DNA of 64,000 nt from Daphnia carinata (lineage: Eukaryota > Arthropoda > Branchiopoda > Diplostraca > Daphniidae): NCBI RefSeq assembly GCF_022539665.2, contig NC_081336.1, forward strand, positions 6,120,278-6,184,277, given 5' to 3'. The translations under genes were made by a program, and so were the position numbers. The notes beneath the pieces are model-generated. The model was not told the origin of the DNA and did no database searches. It saw only the letters and a program-made list of their open reading frames with translations. This document shows positions 52,168 to 64,000 of this stretch, one piece after another; position 1 is the stretch's first letter, and every line of letters starts with the position of its first letter.

Positions 52168-53134
52168 TTGACTAACAGGCAACTAGTCCATGGACTATTT
52201 TGAACTATGTAATCAAACAAGGCGAACTAATGTTGAAGACACATCTTATCATCTTATTTCTTTCAAATCCATTTTGTGATCTCTTTACAATTCCTGTTTT
52301 ATAGTCATGGGTGTAAGTATCTTTCACTTAGTGTTTTTTCCCCACCGTTCTCCTTCCGTACATGGCCTATTTAAATACTAGCCCAACTTTTAGCTAAAAG
52401 AACAAAGGGAATGATTTTTTTTTGCGTGAGTTGAATAAAAAGCACGCAGTAGACCAAGAACGGAAAGAACAATAAGAAAAACATGCAGTGAAATGTACGT
52501 CGTTCTTGTACGAGCGCACCTCAAATCTCTTGTCCTAAAGAATAATACAACTCAGTTTCAATAAAACCTTTTGTTTTTATCTAAATTTACTGATTGCTGC
52601 GCTTTAGTATTATTATTCGCCGAATGTTACGTGAAAACTAGAATATTGACGAGGTGTCGCTTGAAGGAAATTAAGTCTTCGACCCTTACATTCCTTTTTC
52701 TCTAGGCATTCATTTCTTCTTAATGAAATGAACAGGGGAAAAAAATCGTCACGAAACTTGTATTTTTTAAATTGATTTCCGTCAAGTCCCAAATACCGTA
52801 CACTGGACTTGTCCGTATCGGCCACTTTTTCGAAATTTACTCTAGAATAATGAGTTACGGCATTTCAATTATAACTCTACCTCCCACCTGTCCCCCCACC
52901 GAACATCAATGAAAAACAAGACAATTATTTTAAGGGTTTAAAGCAGTGCATTTTTAACTACGGTCAAAACGTTACAACACACTCATACTCACACACATAC
53001 ACACACATGCATACAAGAGATAATTTTGACTAGGTTATTATTTGCATCAAAGGTATACACATTTGCACGCACACACACACACATACACACACACACATAC
53101 TAATTTCATGAATGCACGCTAGTAATAACTTAGG
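52168..53134. other. Gap with poly(A) signals and CA microsatellite
   Basis: 3' region of the TDRD12-like gene, with AATAAA near 52434 and 52560 (+), followed by AT-rich DNA and the CA repeat. No gene is recognised. Confidence 0.55.
52978..53100. repeat. Interrupted (CA)n microsatellite
   Basis: Two CA-rich runs (about 52978-53012 and 53066-53100) with TACACA interruptions. Confidence 0.85.
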
Positions 53135-53885
53135 CTAATCAAAGGAAAATTGATGATTATAATCGTAGAAGCTCTGCCGGCACCATGGGGGCAAGTCTTG
53201 TTCACGTTCAGCCACAGGCAGGGGGGGGGGGGGTCGAACCGGACGTTCAGACATCGGTCGTGGTTTGTTGGTCAGGTTCTTAAATGGAGGCGCAGGAACT
53301 TTGTAGTCTTTCAAATTTAGATGCTGGGCACGTTTCTCCACAGGAAGGGTAGCTGGCGCATCCTCTTCCCGCTTACGCTTGGCCGCCAGATAATTTGGCC
53401 TTTCTCGAGATGGTAACTGGCGCACCAAATCTTTAGACTTTCCATCCTTGAAACGCTTCTCGACAGGGTGAGTTTCTGGGCCATGCTCTGTCCGCTTACG
53501 TTTATCCGCTGGTTTGGCCAGTACCACCGTATGATTGGCGGGTGTGTGGGAAAGACCAGGAGCTTTAGCCTTAGCCACTCGTTCGGACGCTACCACCGTA
53601 GAACTGACAGGTGCCTGTGAAAGAATAGGAGCTTTAGTCTTAGCCAAATTTGTATGGATACTTATCTTTTGCCTCAGCCAATAGTCTTTGCTGAGCCCGC
53701 TTTCTCTTTGACTCCAACTCGTTTTTCTCTTCCAGTGATTGTATCCGTGTCACCCGAACGGGTGGTTTAGGACTTATTTCCTTGGATCTTTCCTCCACCG
53801 ATTGAATTACTGGTATATAGGTTAACTGCTTAAGCTTAGTCATCAAGTCATTAAGCAATTTCCCAGGTGGTAACTTGCACATCAT
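53135..53885 (-). CDS. Lys/Arg/Pro-rich protein with internal repeats, frame interrupted
   Basis: No family recognised. Two minus-strand open frames adjoin. The first, from 53885, begins MMCKLPPGKLLNDLMTKLKQ and has a charged helical stretch (EEKNELESKRKRAQQRLLAE) before stopping at about 53640. The second, in another frame, continues to 53135 and ends YDYNHQFSFD. The second contains two duplicated modules of about 20 residues: AKTKAPILSQAPVSSTVVAS against AKAKAPGLSHTPANHTVVLA, and DKRKRTEHGPETHPVEKR against AKRKREEDAPATLPVEKR. Many KRKR-type clusters suggest nuclear location (inference). A tract of 13 C encodes PPPP. I found no intron with matching phase and plausible length to join the frames, so a one-base indel, a sequence error or pseudogenisation is likely. 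An upstream exon may exist: AG precedes the first ATG. Confidence 0.5.
53221..53233. repeat. Poly-G tract (G13) in a coding frame
   Basis: Thirteen G on the plus strand, read as CCC proline codons on the minus strand. It is prone to length error and would change the frame downstream if wrong. Confidence 0.9.
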
Positions 53886-54833
53886 ATCGGGTTCTGGTTT
53901 TGAAAATCAAGTAGGGCCATTTTCTTGTTAGCTTGCGAATAGGTAGTTTAGAATGTGAGTATTGAATATGGGGAGTAGGAGAGGTCTGCCTAGCTATTTG
54001 TTAGATAGTTCAGCAATTAAACTTTGCTAATTTAAAAACTCGGGTAGACGATTGTCTACCCGAGGTAATGCATTCCGCATGGCGCACAGGCCATACGCGA
54101 CTGTTCATCCTTGAGAAGGCCAATAAGCCCTTGCCCGTGCACTCTGTACACCATCCGGCGACTTTAATTTAAATTTACTCATAGTCCGCCTTGGCCCGGC
54201 TCTCCCGCCACTCGCTTCCCCGTCAATAGGGGGTGGGATGGCCTGCGTGAGCAAGCAGGCCACCATTTGGGCAATTTACACTAAGGACGCATTGCAGACC
54301 AAGCAAAGCCTGGGTTGGGCATGCTGCAGCCAGTCTCACCTGAAGCGCACAGGTTCGTCTCGTGATTAGCCCCATTGCCACAGCATTAATTTAATGCTGC
54401 GGCCTAGGCCCATACCTTGAGAAAAAGAAAAAAAAAGTTATTTTAAATGGAACAATGCAAATTACTTAAATAGCGCGGCTACTACTTCCCGTTAAAATGT
54501 CATCGGTTGAAATCGCGCTGTCGTAGGTTGAAATCGCGCTTCTTACCGCTTGATGTTTTCGGCCAGCGCCACCATGAGGCGATATCGAGATCTTCGGTCC
54601 TCCTATATAGGAAAAGGAGTCGTGCATTATCGATAAAATTTGGGAGAGCTTCATTTTTTGGCCACCAGTTGGCCAATTTACTGTACCTTTCTCTTGTTAG
54701 CTACAGATATAGTTTCGTCTGCTGTTGTTCAGTTATAATCTTTCTTTTTATAAGTTTCGCCCGTATGGTATTATTTATAATTTGTGGCCAGCTTAAGTAA
54801 TTGTGAAGTTGTATTCGGAAAAAAAAAGTTGTA
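53886..54833. other. Gap holding a GC-rich repeat-like block
   Basis: Between the repeat-rich protein gene and lgd. The section from about 54036 to 54420 is clearly richer in GC than its flanks. The rest, up to the lgd ATG, should hold the lgd promoter and 5' UTR. No gene is recognised. Confidence 0.5.
54036..54420. repeat. GC-rich, hairpin-bearing repeat-like element
   Basis: It opens with a perfect 11-bp inverted repeat (54039-54049 and 54054-54064: CTCGGGTAGAC, loop GATT, GTCTACCCGAG). It closes near a second perfect palindrome (CAGCATTAA at 54381-54389 with TTAATGCTG at 54391-54399). Composition between them differs from the AT-rich flanks. I suspect a non-autonomous mobile element or other interspersed repeat; no coding frame or target-site duplication was identified. 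Confidence 0.4.
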
Positions 54834-57800
54834 ATGTTCTCGTTGGGGAAAAAATCTAATCCTGCCTCCAAATCGAAATCGAATGAACCTGTTGCAGGCT
54901 CGAAAGCAAAAAACTTTGCACAAGTATCAAAATAAAAAATGTTTTCGCAATTCTATCATATTCTAAATATGTATCCTGCATTCAGTTTGGCTTTCTAGAT
55001 ATGGGGTTTCAAAATGATGGGATGGTTGGTGAAGCAGATAGTGATGATGATCTTGAAGCTGAACTTGCTGCCTTAACAAAAGGCTCACAACCAAGTCGTG
55101 GGAAAAAAAGTAAACACTATAAATCTTTACTATTTCATTGTTAACTTTTTAAAGTATTACTGGTGAACATAAGTCATTTTATGTTCTAGGGAAATAAGGT
55201 AAAACAACCAATAACAGTTTTTAATATGAAAATCAACATTTGCTTTTGAATGAATTCATAATGTAGTAATTTACCTTTTATTTTTACTCTATTCCTTTCA
55301 AAATAGCCAGGAAATTGATTTCAGAGAAAGAATTAGCAGCCTTGGTTTCTAGTAGTATGGCTGATATACCATCTGATGCTGAAATTTCAGACATAGATGA
55401 TGCAGAAGTTGAGGTACATTCTGTATAAATGGAACTTCAAAAGTTAGTGAAATGCAAATATCTGTATGATTCAGGATGAGCTCGGAGAACTTTGTGGCGA
55501 AGAAGATGATCCAGAATGTCCAGAGATACAAACTCAAGCTCCCACAATGAATGCAGAAGAAATCATCAAACTGCTAAATGAAAGGATAGAAATGTATAAA
55601 GTGGCTGAAAGTAATGCCAGTAAAATGGGTGATACAACAAAAGCAAGAAGGTAATTCAATTTGTTTCGCATGGATACATATGATGACAACAAAATCTTTC
55701 AGGTTTAATAGAGGAGTCAAATCTTTAAATGATATGCTGAAGCAAACACTTTCAGGAAAAGTGATTTCTATGGAAGATATCCCTCCTCCTTTGGCAGAAT
55801 CTAATAAAACTTTATCGAGTAAGTCGCATATTTGCCATACGCCATATTTGTAGACTGATAATTTTTCTGCCTTTCGAAAGAAGACGTTACGATTGTAGAT
55901 AATTTAGGCGTACCAGCTTCTTCAAAAAAAGGTGACAGTACCATTCCTGTCCTTCCAAAACCTATGGTGCCCGTGCGAGTTGCCCCTCTACCTCCAAGTA
56001 CCGCACCACCTATTCCACCTAGAGCATCAGTGCTTCATCCTGTAGCTGAAATTGATCAGCAGAAACCCAAAGAATGCGTTTTGATTCAACATTCAGAAGG
56101 TACATGTTTAACCTGTTGTGGTTTCGTTCTAGCGTCTTACCTTTACGACTTTACCTCAGACATTGAAAAAGCTTTAGCGCTTAGACTGGAGTTAAAAAAT
56201 GCAGCTTTGCAAGCTAAACGCGCAGGAGAGCCAGCAGCAGCATTGCAATTTGTTCGTCTAGTCAAAGTAAACCGTACCTCAAATAAATTTTTTTAAGGAT
56301 TGCTTATCATTTCCTTCTTGCAATTATAGGTATGTGACCAGATGGTTGATTCTGCAAATCAAGGCCTTCCTGTAGATTGGTCTTGCTTGCCTTCAGTTGA
56401 CATAGTTGGGAGTAAAAACAGTATTCCGCCGAACGTAGTTGAAAAAGTTTCTGAGAAAGAGGAAGCGGTATCAAGCCCAGTGATACAAAATGATATTATA
56501 CCTCTTGCCACGGATGAGGCAAAAGAACCCCAGATGCTACCCACTGTGCCTACGATACCTATCCCTCAATCGACGTTAGAAGCGCTAGAACAACGTTTAG
56601 CCAAATATCAGAGTGTCATGCAACAAGCCCAAGAGGAAGGAAATAGTTCGAAGGCACGACGATTCGGAAGAATTATTAAGCAATACCAGGATGCCATCAA
56701 GCTGCACAAACTGGGGAAACCAATACCATTTGACGAACTTCCCGACCCACCTGGTATTCCATACAAGTTGTTATAACTACCTTGCATTGTGAACTGGAAA
56801 TTTGTCGTTCAGGATATCCTCCAATTCCTGGAGCGCCGCGGAAAGCAGAAGAAACCGAAGGTGCGTTAGCGGTCCAAATCCAATCTGCCGAAGGCGCAGC
56901 TTCAGAATACACTACCATAACCCCAGAAAAGCCTTCTGTATTGCAACTTCCGACTGCTGGTCCGAGCACAGTGATATCGCCGAAAGCTTCACAAACCAAA
57001 ACTCCATTGGCGACACGGCAAGATAAACAATTGGCTGTATTATTAGAACGGCAGAGTATGTTCAAAACAGCTGCGCTAGAAGCAAAAAAATCTGGAGACC
57101 TGGAATTGGCGAAAGAATACCTACGAATGGCCAAAGGATTGGATCCACTTATAAGCGCGAATAAATGTGGAGTACCTGTTGATATGGAAACGGTAATTTT
57201 CGTATAATTTTTTTATGAGTTATACATCGCTCATGTGATGTTCCAGTTACCGATTCCCCCGCAAATGAAACTTCGGTCATCCGATAAAAAAGGCATCCCA
57301 ATCAAATCAGAGGGATCGTTGGAGGCTTCATTTATGGATGATTTTGTAATACTTTCAAGCGAAGACTGTATGCCTTCATCAACCGGCGATCAAAACAGTT
57401 CCGGTATTTTTGGGCAGTTGCATAATGATCTATTGGCGCAGTTAAAGGTAACGAAACTGAATATGTTCACTTTTTGCACATAACCACATTTTTTGTCGTA
57501 CGATGAATAGATGTGCACTGATAATCGCGAACATAATCAATTAATTGGTGACATAGCGAATGCCAATTGGTTTGACCAATTGGCACTCCACACCCGGAAA
57601 GATTTAGATTTCATACACAGCTCAGCAATGAGAGGTGACACCATACCACGATGGAAAAACGAAATGAGAACTTTTTCGATTGTCAAGTACGTAATTTTCT
57701 TTTTGAAAATTACATTTATATTTATATATTATCCTATTTGTTTTTATTCTTTCGTTCATTTCGTTGTTTATGCTGGCACTATAAAACAATATTCGAAACA

Positions 57801-58441
57801 GGTGCTGTACCGACTTGAAAGATGATGATATGGAAGTGACAATTATCCGAGGGCTTTCGTATAATGTAGCGAATCCCAAAACTATTGATACTTACGCGCG
57901 ATTTGAAGTTCCTATTCCATCTTCGGACAATCCGACAAAGGAGAAAACCAAAACTGTCAAGCATACAAATAGTCCGGAATATAATGAAACTTTTGTGGTC
58001 ACAATAAATCGACAATCACGGACTTTGCTCCGCGTTTTCAAAGCAAAGCTCATCAAGTTTGAAGTTTGGGCTAAAAGGTATGATTTTCCTCGTGCCATTT
58101 TTCCCCCCGTTTTTCTTTGCTTTATTTATTCATTAATTTTTTCGGTAACCGCAGTAGGTTCTTGCGCAGTGACGTTCTGATAGGAACAGCATCAGTGAAA
58201 CTAGCGGATCTACTAAATCACTGTCAGATCCATCAGGCCGTGGACGTGAGTGGTTTTTTAAATTTGTATTGTGGTTCGCGTTTCAACAGACAATCTTTAA
58301 TTTCCGATTTTCTGTTTTCAGTTAATGGACGGAAGGAAACCTGTTGGAGGTAAACTGGAGGTAAAAATAAGACTTCGAAATCCTATCGTTGGGAAAGAAA
58401 TGGAACAGGTACAAGAAAAATGGACTGTCCTTGTGCATTGA
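54834..58441 (+). CDS. lgd: Lethal giant discs / CC2D1 (four DM14 domains plus C2)
   Basis: Cytosolic regulator of endosomal sorting that binds the ESCRT-III subunit Shrub/CHMP4 and restrains ligand-independent Notch activation (family knowledge). Fourteen exons: 54834-54923, 54986-55109, 55307-55413, 55475-55650, 55703-55818, 55881-56099, 56160-56266, 56330-56753, 56813-57192, 57247-57447, 57511-57686, 57802-58077, 58158-58245, 58322-58441; 867 residues, phases all consistent. The four DM14 units are recognisable by repeated helix-hairpin patterns: LNERIEMYKVAESNASKMGD, LALRLELKNAALQAKRAGEP, LEQRLAKYQSVMQQAQEEGN, LLERQSMFKTAALEAKKSGD. Each is followed by a short Pro-rich end such as DIPPPL or ELPDPPGYPP. 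The C2 domain begins near MEVTIIRGLSYNV and includes HTNSPEYNETF and LEVKIRLRNP. For exon 2 the acceptor TTCAG|TTTGGC was preferred because it keeps frame (FGFLDMGFQNDG). Confidence 0.95.
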
Positions 58442-59599
58442 AACAGTTATATTAAGTTAACTTGTACCATTGCGAATTTTTAAGTGTTTATAACTGAGTC
58501 AATATACATCGTGAATATCTACCGGCGACTAGCACACAGTGCCTATAGCAGTTATTTCCCACCTAACTTTGCAACTTTTTATGGATGTGTTGCATGATTT
58601 TTTTACTTTTGGCCAGTTCTGTAATCTGATTTAATTTGAAATGGAAGAAAACCTCCGATTTCCCTTGATCAACAGACTCCTCGCTATTCATTCGTGACCA
58701 AACATCACACGCTTTTTCCAGAGACGAATGAGCTGATCAAAACGTTTTATCATCTAATGTTACTTTACGTGTACGGGAACCGAGAATATATTATCTCTTC
58801 CTCGAGAGAAGGAGAAATCTGAATTTCTCATACGCGTAAGAATTACCTAGCTTAGAAAATATAGTAGAAACACAAGTGAAAGGCGGACACAGTCTTGAAA
58901 CAAAACTAATGCATAATGTTAAATAAAACCATAAAATATACGCCTATAGCGTTAATGGATATATTCCGAACCAACAGTTGGGAACGACTGCCATTCCTTA
59001 AAACGACACCGAGGAGACACATTTACATGAACACAAATGTACAGAACGGTACGCCATCAAGAACACGGATGCAAGGAGCCCTCCATTTTTGAAGTTCTTC
59101 CTCATTTCAGCAATATGTTAGTTGGCATCTCACAAGCTGGCCATGCCAAAATTCCATCATATCTGATAGAATAGCTCGAGAAGCATTGAAGAAAGCGATG
59201 TGATGTGCTTTTAAAAGTGCAAAGTATCCACAGAGAAAAGAAAAAAAAAAGTTCCGACTGAATTTACGTTAAGGTAATGATTTTGAACGTACGAAACGAA
59301 AGGACGAACAGTAAAGGTTAAAGCATGAAGGCCAAAGAGCATGACGAGAGATTAGCCGATGTGACTTATAAGCACGTTACTATTACCTTAACATCTCAAC
59401 TGTTTCTCATGGAAATAAGTGATTCTTTCGGTTCAATGTGAAATAAGGTAAGAATACCTTACCACATGAACAAATTTTAAAATAATAATAATGAAAAAAA
59501 AAAGCGCTGGAAAACAGAGAAATGCAAAGCTAGTAGTCTGGAACAGAAAGGAAAACAGCTCTCTTAACGATCGCCTAGCGGTTGAGATCTCTGCAATCT
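58442..59599. other. Gap between convergent lgd and ST7
   Basis: 3' flanks of both genes, with AATAAA near 58922 (+) for lgd. AT-rich, no further exon recognised. Confidence 0.55.
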
Positions 59600-62189
59600 T
59601 CAGACACGCGACAAATGCTGCAGGAGACTCGATGGACAAAAAGCTTCCAATTTTCCCAGAATGTAGAGCAATGGTAACGAAACGCCGTTGATTACCTAGT
59701 AAAATCACATAATATATATAAAACGCTAAGACTCTAGATAAAAGACACTTACAGTACGAGCGATATATCCCATTGGCTCTGGATAATGGTGGGTTAGAAG
59801 AGCTAAGAGAGCAGTAAAAGAACACAGACCAGCTGTAAAAAGTATGAAGAAGGGGAGTTCTTTCTTCGGGTACACACTAACTTCGTGAAAAGCTACAAAA
59901 ATATTCACCAAATCATTTAACAATTTCTGTGAAATTAATACAAGTTTCTTTACCTGGAAGAAGTTCTCTATCAGCACATTCAGTACAACTTGGATATGGA
60001 TAGAAAAGATGGCCTTTCTCTAACGGGTACGGAATCATACGAAATGTTCCTTCCCATGTACAGTGGAGCAAATGTAATGCGCCTTCAACCCTTTTCCAGT
60101 GAGGTAAATGAAAAAAGGCGTAAGCAACCGCTTCCGAGTCCCCTCGCTTAAGTATGTGTTCAGGGGGCAGACACAGTGGTTTTGTTTCCAACAAATACTG
60201 AACAGAATGGTTTCGTTGAAAACAAGGGCAACCCATTAAGCAACAATAGCTCGTAATTTCTAAAAGATTAATTATCACTTCATTGTTATTTTTTTTACTT
60301 TGGGTACGTGAGGATTGAACTCGACGGCTCGATGTATGGCTTCGACCGCCGACATTTCTGATGGGGTTAGACCTCGCTTACTGGCCAAATCGGGAGAAAA
60401 CCTGAACAAAAGATTTAATAGTTGTATGAAAATCTGGGTAACACGAACTATTATGATTTCTTTTTGAAACTTTACTTGTCTGCTACAGCTCTGGCTTTGA
60501 GAAGAGCCGCTGTATAACATATTGTGGCACTTTTTGGTAGAGTAATGTCATCGTAACGTGCTAAGACAGCCTGGACATCTGCGTAGGCTTGCATTTCAAG
60601 CAGAGCTTCTAGAAGATTCTCGTGAATGTTCAGCATAGAAAGAATTGGTGTAACTTCCTTGGTTAACTAATAATAAGGAGCATAAAATAACATTTTGAAA
60701 ATTGAAAGGTTAGCAAATAAAATAACTGCCTACATCGCGAAACATTTTCACGGCTTCCTTCAATTTGCCTAGCTTCCTTGCACACATCGCAAGGCGTCGT
60801 TTTACACAAATCAAAACGTTGGTATCCCGCCCTAGAGTTCCAAATCAATATGAGACGGTTGGTAACAATATACAGAAATATGGTCTTACGATGTAATCCT
60901 TCTGCTAAGGATCCTTGATGTTGATTTTGCTGAGATTTACGATACGATGCTTCAGCGGCTTTCAACGCCTGTTTCAAGAGCTGCTCAGCTTCACAGACAG
61001 TAGTAGCATCCTCTTCCGCCAAAAGGAGAAGAGCAGGCGCACATTCTGGGTTCAGAACTAATGCATCTTTTGCCGCACTTACTCTAGCTGCGGGATTTCT
61101 TTCTCTCCATGCAGTAGCCATAACTTTAAAAAACAAAATTTTGTTTTGTTTACTTTCCTTCATTTCAACAAAGTTTTACAGTTACTTTCATACTCTTGCT
61201 TTCCAGCATCAGCTTCACATGTAAAATATGTCTGATGATCTTGTGCAGACAGATTCATATCATAATATGTCAAGGGATCTTTTCCAGTACTGGAAGTAAA
61301 CCTCTGATATTCTCCACCACGTAAAAGATTTAAAGGATTTCTCCAAACCTTACATTCTTTTCACAAAGAAAATGATAATGGTCAGGTAACTTTAACAAGA
61401 CCTAATCTCAATACCTGGTACAGTTGCTTGAGGAGTATTATTGTTTGTGCTTGGGGTAGAAGGCTCACTACTGCTAGCATCACCACCTCCTAGCCATGGA
61501 CTTAGATGATTGAGGGACACTTGTTCAATAAATGAAGTCCCATATTTCCGGAAATACCACCATTCAAATATCTATCAGGAACATGAAATAAAATTAGTTA
61601 TTCATAATCAGAAGTTAAAAAACTATGTAAATAACTTAAATAAATTGTACTGCTAATTTACCAATATCAGTCCCGAAATAAGAGAAGATGTTCCAGTGAG
61701 TGCAACATAGAACTTGGGAGTCAAGGTGCTCAGGAACATTGTTGCTGAGAAAAAACAAACAAAACATAAACATTCAACGAACCCTTAAAAGGTGAAAAAA
61801 TACAGACCCATTGTAAGTGTTTCGAGGATTTTCAAAGGACCTCTCAGGTAATAAAGAAGAAATAAGACAAGTACAATCCAAAAGGCCCACAGGTAGATCC
61901 AGAATTTACGAACTATATCTGTAACGAAATATAAAAACAAATGTAAAACGGCGAACATTCATTGTTAAAAACGAAGCGCGAGACTGAAAAATAAACAGGA
62001 TCAACAATGGTAAACAACAGAAGTTTCATTGGAGCTCATGAAATGCCAATTGAATAAAAATTTGCCACTATTAGGTCCATACATCTTTCCGCTACTTGAA
62101 AGACGTTTAGTATGATATTTATGAAATATTTTATACTTACAAACAGGGTTTTTGGTTTCCTTAATCGAAGATAGAGGCGAATCCGCCAT
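59600..62189 (-). CDS. ST7: ST7 (suppressor of tumorigenicity 7) homologue, membrane TPR-like protein
   Basis: Conserved animal membrane protein of unclear molecular function. Twelve exons: 62189-62141, 61918-61808, 61744-61662, 61571-61415, 61356-61186, 61123-60890, 60831-60734, 60666-60476, 60401-60299, 60197-59954, 59892-59753, 59695-59600; 558 residues, close to human ST7, phases all consistent. Two N-terminal membrane segments (around [20 protein letters not shown] and [20 protein letters not shown]) are followed by [28 protein letters not shown] and [15 protein letters not shown] helical-repeat region follows ([51 protein letters not shown]), then [22 protein letters not shown]-terminal membrane segment, [20 protein letters not shown], leads to a short last exon ending SLLQHLSRV. 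Start ATG at 62189 gives [14 protein letters not shown]. Confidence 0.95.
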
Positions 62190-62976
62190 CGAATGACTCC
62201 ATACCAATAAATAAATACATATACCTGCATGCATATACCGTGTAATTGATAGAAAACAGGGGTAGGGAAGAGTAGTGCCAACTGTTTTTAGGTTGGAATA
62301 CTACTTGAAATTGGATGTCTATCAGTCGCTCTAGTGACTGACTTCGTAACTAATTTCAGGATTCTTTGATCTTTGAACTAACCCTCCACAAAAGTGCATT
62401 TCTATTATGCGGTTAGCTAGTTCACCAAGTTAAGCATAAATGTTTGTTCGGTTAACTGTGCAATTTTTCGTTGGTAACCGATTTCGGAAAACGCTTATTT
62501 CAATTTAAAATTATTTTATTAATATCTATAAGTATACACAGAAATAAAGTAAAATGTTTCGTATTTTCTGGTAAACGCACAGGCTTTGAAAACAGCAAAT
62601 TTACTGTATATCTTATTCCCAGTAAAAAATTTCGACAGATATGGATGGATTCAACTACATTAGTGGTGTTCATTTTTAAAGTCCGATCTACAATTGTTAT
62701 TTAGTTTGAGTTAAGGCCCAATATATTTTTTGCAAAGAGAGCTAAAACAACAAAGAGTTATACAGTGGCGCGAAGTGATATGGAAGGTCGTGCTCGTTTA
62801 TGAACCTTTACGTATGATTCTTTGGAATTCATTAGAAATTATTGCTTAAGTGTTATGAGTGAAAATGTCTTTATTCGATACACAAACATCGTTGACGTAT
62901 TAGTCCATAAAGTTAACAGTGGCATTTTTCCGCGCTTATCATACACAGACAACCGACATTTTGACGTTACATCCCA
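62190..62976. other. Gap between the ST7 start and the glycosylase stop
   Basis: About 790 bp holding the ST7 promoter and the 3' end of the MBD4-type gene. AT-rich, nothing else recognised. Confidence 0.5.
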
Positions 62977-64000
62977 TCATTGGTTGTTGTACGTTTCTGA
63001 TAATTTTAAGGCTTTCTGATTGGTAAATAGCCAATCTTGATAGATTCTCAGCATGATGTCAGTAGGGCGAACTTGAAAAAATTGTAATAAAATAAACATT
63101 TTATCGATATCCGCAGTATGCCGTAATAAAATTGACAGCACGTTACAAATGAATTACCATCTCTCCATTGTCCAAGGCAAAAGATTCGGTACGAATCTGA
63201 TCCATACTTGCTGATACCATACAAATCAGAAGGCGTGATCCATTCTCCTTTCAAATAGTCTTCTATAAGGGAACCGCGTGTTAAGCATCTCTAATTATCC
63301 AAATTGCACGTTCTGGATTAACCCAGCTACCGGACATTCTGATAATACGCTTGGCACGAAGTTGATGTAGTCCTAACGGATTCATAAATTGTGCTATTTC
63401 CTAGGGTTTAAAGAAAGATGGCTTAGACAGAACAAAACAAAAAAAGTTATTTTTTTGTAAATAACTACATACCACCACGTCAGCATGACGCGCAGTCTCA
63501 GGCGATTTCCAGCGCTTTAAAAATTCCCAAATTAATGGAATAGCCATTTTACCTAACCACAGAGAAAACATTTTTTTGTGAAATTTAATTGTAAAAATTC
63601 GGATTTTTTTTTTTTTTTTTTTTTAAGGTTGAAGTAATAAAACAACAAACCGCTTGTTTTGTTTAAAAATATTGTGGCTACTAGCAGCTGCCAGGGATCT
63701 CGATAAAGATGCTCTTGTATGAAGTTGTAGGGCGACCGAGGTGGTTCCCAGTTATTTGGTATACGCGGATCTTTACTTTGAGGTACAACATCTAGTGGTA
63801 AAGAAAAGTAACGACTTTTCTTATCATCTTCCACTGGAATGACTTCCGTTTCGGGTTTCTTTGCAACAGTTGTTGTTTGATTCTTTGTTAGTTTCTTTGA
63901 AGCAGCTATTTTCGGCCTGGGCGCAGACGAAGCTAAGGGCGTCCTTACCGCAATCTTGTCATCCAGCTTCCGCTTTAACTTTGCCCTTTTCGCGGTGCCT
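62977..64000 (-). CDS. Mbd4: MBD4-type thymine/uracil DNA glycosylase, C-terminal part
   Basis: Base-excision repair enzyme that removes T or U from G mismatches, typically at CpG. The 5' part lies beyond the window. Exons seen: 64000(open)-63651, 63552-63473, 63400-63331, 63262-63158, 63071-62977, phases consistent. A basic, Lys-rich linker precedes the helix-hairpin-helix glycosylase domain: [77 protein letters not shown], then [15 protein letters not shown]. The Asp in RPTDIML aligns with the catalytic Asp of the vertebrate PEDHKL segment. Whether a methyl-CpG-binding domain exists cannot be seen, because it would be encoded further upstream. Confidence 0.92.
63604..63624. repeat. Poly-T tract (T21)
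   Basis: Run of 21 T in the intron of the MBD4-type gene between the exons at 63651 and 63552. Confidence 0.9.

Overview
The window is eukaryotic nuclear DNA: AT-rich, with intron-broken genes whose GT..AG introns are often only about 60-80 bp. Its animal-type gene set (TRPC channel, tyrosine hydroxylase, ATGL/brummer lipase, POC1, a TDRD12-type piRNA factor, Lgd/CC2D1, ST7, MBD4 glycosylase) is closest in motif detail to arthropods. A branchiopod crustacean such as Daphnia fits best, but that is inference and no species call is possible. All exon models below were joined by hand from splice signals, reading phase and remembered family motifs.

Layout. 0.3-13.7 kb: a TRPC/TRPgamma-type channel on the minus strand in 16 recognised coding exons; its extreme N-terminus is not found. 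13.7-28.5 kb: a long stretch with no convincing gene, containing two fields of decayed short repeats (about 24.45-24.87 and 26.93-27.70 kb). 28.5-30.5 kb (+): a RING / B-box-like protein ending in a divergent cyclophilin-like fold. 31.65-34.48 kb (-): brummer/ATGL-type triglyceride lipase. 36.16-39.48 kb (-): tyrosine hydroxylase (pale) with a TATA box upstream. 42.0-43.9 kb (-): POC1. 45.28-45.94 kb (-): a CYTH-domain protein with an apparent one-base frameshift in a homopolymer. 46.4-52.2 kb (+): a TDRD12/Yb-type helicase-Tudor-CS protein. 53.1-53.9 kb (-): a Lys/Arg/Pro-rich protein with internal repeats and a broken frame. About 54.0-54.42 kb: a GC-rich, hairpin-bearing, repeat-like block. 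54.8-58.4 kb (+): lgd/CC2D1. 59.6-62.2 kb (-): ST7. 62.98 kb to the right edge (-): the C-terminal part of an MBD4-type DNA glycosylase.

The genes do not form one pathway; this looks like an ordinary arthropod neighbourhood. CYTH and the TDRD12-like gene are head to head, 460 bp apart. The RING-cyclophilin gene and the lipase converge. The most unusual item is the RING-B-box-coiled-coil protein ending in a cyclophilin-like fold, an architecture resembling primate TRIM-Cyp fusions but apparently of independent origin.
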